From Acerihabitans arboris (GTDB lineage: Bacteria > Pseudomonadota > Gammaproteobacteria > Enterobacterales > Enterobacteriaceae): 64,000 bases of DNA. A program made the position numbers and the translations under genes. Below the pieces are notes generated by a model. The model did no database searches and was not told the DNA's origin. It was given only the letters and a program-made list of their open reading frames with translations. The DNA is taken from the NCBI RefSeq assembly GCF_010131535.1, contig NZ_WUBS01000007.1, forward strand, positions 62,001 to 126,000, read 5' to 3'. Positions 62,848 to 64,000 of the stretch are shown piece by piece (positions within the stretch are counted from its first letter, which is position 1; every line of letters begins with the position of its first letter).

Positions 62848-63378
62848 ATTATCGCTCCTTCCATCCTGTTCCCGGATTTCAATCTAGCAGATACCGCGCG
62901 CGAAACGAAAACAGTTTGACCATTTTGTAACCGGCCGGACACTCTGGCCCGGCGTGGCGCCACCCGCGTCTTCGTCCGCTTATCGCGCGGCATCCGGCCC
63001 GGTCTAGTTGCGCCGCGCCGGACCGATGGCGACCGGCATATTAACCATGTCATTATTGTGGGTAATAATAAATAAAACGCTCCCGCTTATAATTTAATTG
63101 CGGTGAATTGTGGCATTTAATTCGCTAAAATTTAGCGGTACAGCCATTCATCTGGATTTGAAAATAAATTTTTTAATTTTGACGCATATCACTTTTATAG
63201 ATTTTATTCGTCACCTGGGTGTTAACGACAGGTTATCACCGTGCTTAGAATATTGCCGATTTAAAAAACGCCCTGAACCAAAAAGGTTTACCCGCTGAAT
63301 ATAAACGGTACTTTATCGGTTAAATTGCCCGGGATATATTCTACGCAGGATTTAAATTATCGTTTTTCTGGAGGAAAT
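62848..63378. promoter_or_regulatory. 531-bp intergenic region with an imperfect palindrome upstream of the UbiD-type gene
   Basis: Divergent promoters for the hydrolase and the decarboxylase must lie here. GGTGTTAAC (63218-63226) and GTTATCACC (63232-63240) are inverted repeats with one mismatch in nine, 139 bp before the decarboxylase start, a possible activator site. The left part (62880-63040) is GC-rich and the right part AT-rich. No supported gene is present. Confidence 0.35.
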
Positions 63379-64000
63379 ATGTCAGAACATAAAAATAAAA
63401 TCGATCAACAGCCGGTACAGGATCTCCGATCCGCCATCGCTTTACTTGAATCTATCGACGGTGAATTTGTCAGCACCGATGTCGCCGTGGACCCCCATGC
63501 TGAATTATCCGGCGTCTATCGTTACGTAGGCGCGGGCGGCACCTGTCAACGCCCGACGCGTAAAGGGCCGGCGATGATGTTCAACACCATCAAGGGATTT
63601 CCGGGCGTACGTGTGGTCACCGGCCTGATGTCCACCCGTCAACGCGTAGGCTACCTGCTGAACTGCGCACCTGAAAAATTAGGTTTCCTGCTAAAGGAAT
63701 CCGTCAGCAAAGCCATTGCGCCGGTGGTGGTCGGCAAAGAAGACGCGGTTTGCCAGGAGGTGGTGCATTTTGCCACGGATCCGGATTTTGACCTGAGGAC
63801 GTTATTACCGGCGCCGACCAATACCGAAGAAGACGCCGGCCCCTATTTCACCATGGGCATGTGCTACGCCTCCGACCCGGAAACCAAACAATCCGACATC
63901 ACCATTCACCGCCTGTGCATTCAAAGCCGCGATGAGCTGTCGATGTGGCTGACGCCGGGCCGGCATATCGACGCTTTCCGCGAAAAAGCCGAACGGCTGG
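63379..64000 (+). CDS. UbiD family decarboxylase, N-terminal part (runs off the window)
   Basis: The first 207 residues of a UbiD-type decarboxylase, which uses prenylated FMN to (de)carboxylate aromatic or unsaturated acids. GGAGG lies 4 nt before ATG 63379. Segments such as GPAMMFNTIKGFPGVRVVTG, DLRTLLPAPTNTEEDAGPYF then TMGMCYASDP, and ELSMWLTPGRHIDAFREKAE are typical of the N-terminal UbiD domain. The catalytic Glu-Asp-Glu region lies beyond 64000. Substrate group (phenolic or heteroaromatic acid) cannot be assigned from this part. Confidence 0.85.
   Translation, partial: MSEHKNKIDQQPVQDLRSAIALLESIDGEFVSTDVAVDPHAELSGVYRYVGAGGTCQRPTRKGPAMMFNTIKGFPGVRVVTGLMSTRQRVGYLLNCAPEKLGFLLKESVSKAIAPVVVGKEDAVCQEVVHFATDPDFDLRTLLPAPTNTEEDAGPYFTMGMCYASDPETKQSDITIHRLCIQSRDELSMWLTPGRHIDAFREKAERL

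Noticed and set aside
63110-63298. 62-codon frame before the UbiD-type gene
   Set aside because: No Shine-Dalgarno sequence, AT-rich promoter-like DNA, product unlike a known family.

Overview
This 64 kb window looks like chromosomal DNA of a gammaproteobacterium of the order Enterobacterales. CycA, YncE, DdlA and GsiABCD-like proteins read very close to their E. coli counterparts. The many truncated genes beside intact ones suggest a lineage undergoing gene loss, such as a Sodalis- or Brenneria-like plant- or insect-associated bacterium; this placement is inference. I see no rRNA, tRNA, transposase, prophage or CRISPR array. Almost everything is catabolic or transport accessory gene content with local regulators.

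Left part (1-13.7 kb): a GH31 glycosidase and its MFS transporter with a divergent LacI-type repressor; a LysR regulator; then a PAS-sigma54 activator (6200-7660) facing a minus-strand module. That module comprises a Tat-exported NrfC-like 4Fe-4S protein, an NrfD-like membrane quinol oxidase, an MFS transporter and a heme-free, exported FMN/FAD reductase, preceded by a -24/-12 promoter match and followed by an OprB-type porin remnant. It is probably a respiratory module for an unidentified organic acceptor.

Middle part (14.1-38.3 kb): cycA, then a decayed stretch (an amino-acid ABC permease remnant carrying a 17-copy hexanucleotide repeat, an EamA fragment, and wrecked raffinose genes rafA/rafB/rafR-like). 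After that comes a dense set of genes for D-amino-acid-containing peptides: M19 dipeptidase, a Dpp/Ddp-type ABC transporter, a DAP-type S12 D-aminopeptidase, ddlA, a LysR regulator, M55 D-aminopeptidase, DmpA-type P1 aminopeptidase, GsiABCD-like transporter and a DgcN-type (DUF1611) protein. Together with CycA they could import and dismantle muropeptide-like or D-amino-acid peptides.

Right part (38.4-64 kb): a ribose-type ABC transporter operon with two short-chain dehydrogenases and a DUF2291 lipoprotein under a divergent DeoR-type regulator with repeated TTCGAA-centred sites; a third dipeptide ABC operon; an Lrp-type regulator; a textbook ACC deaminase (acdS); an M20 peptidase; a fructose-family PTS (separate IIA, IIB, IIC) with two class II aldolases and a PRD regulator; yncE with a Fur box; a dienelactone-hydrolase-like protein; and the start of a UbiD-family decarboxylase running off the end.

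Several convergent gene pairs are separated by strong GC hairpins without a T-tract. Starts were moved from the longest open frame where a Shine-Dalgarno sequence decided it.
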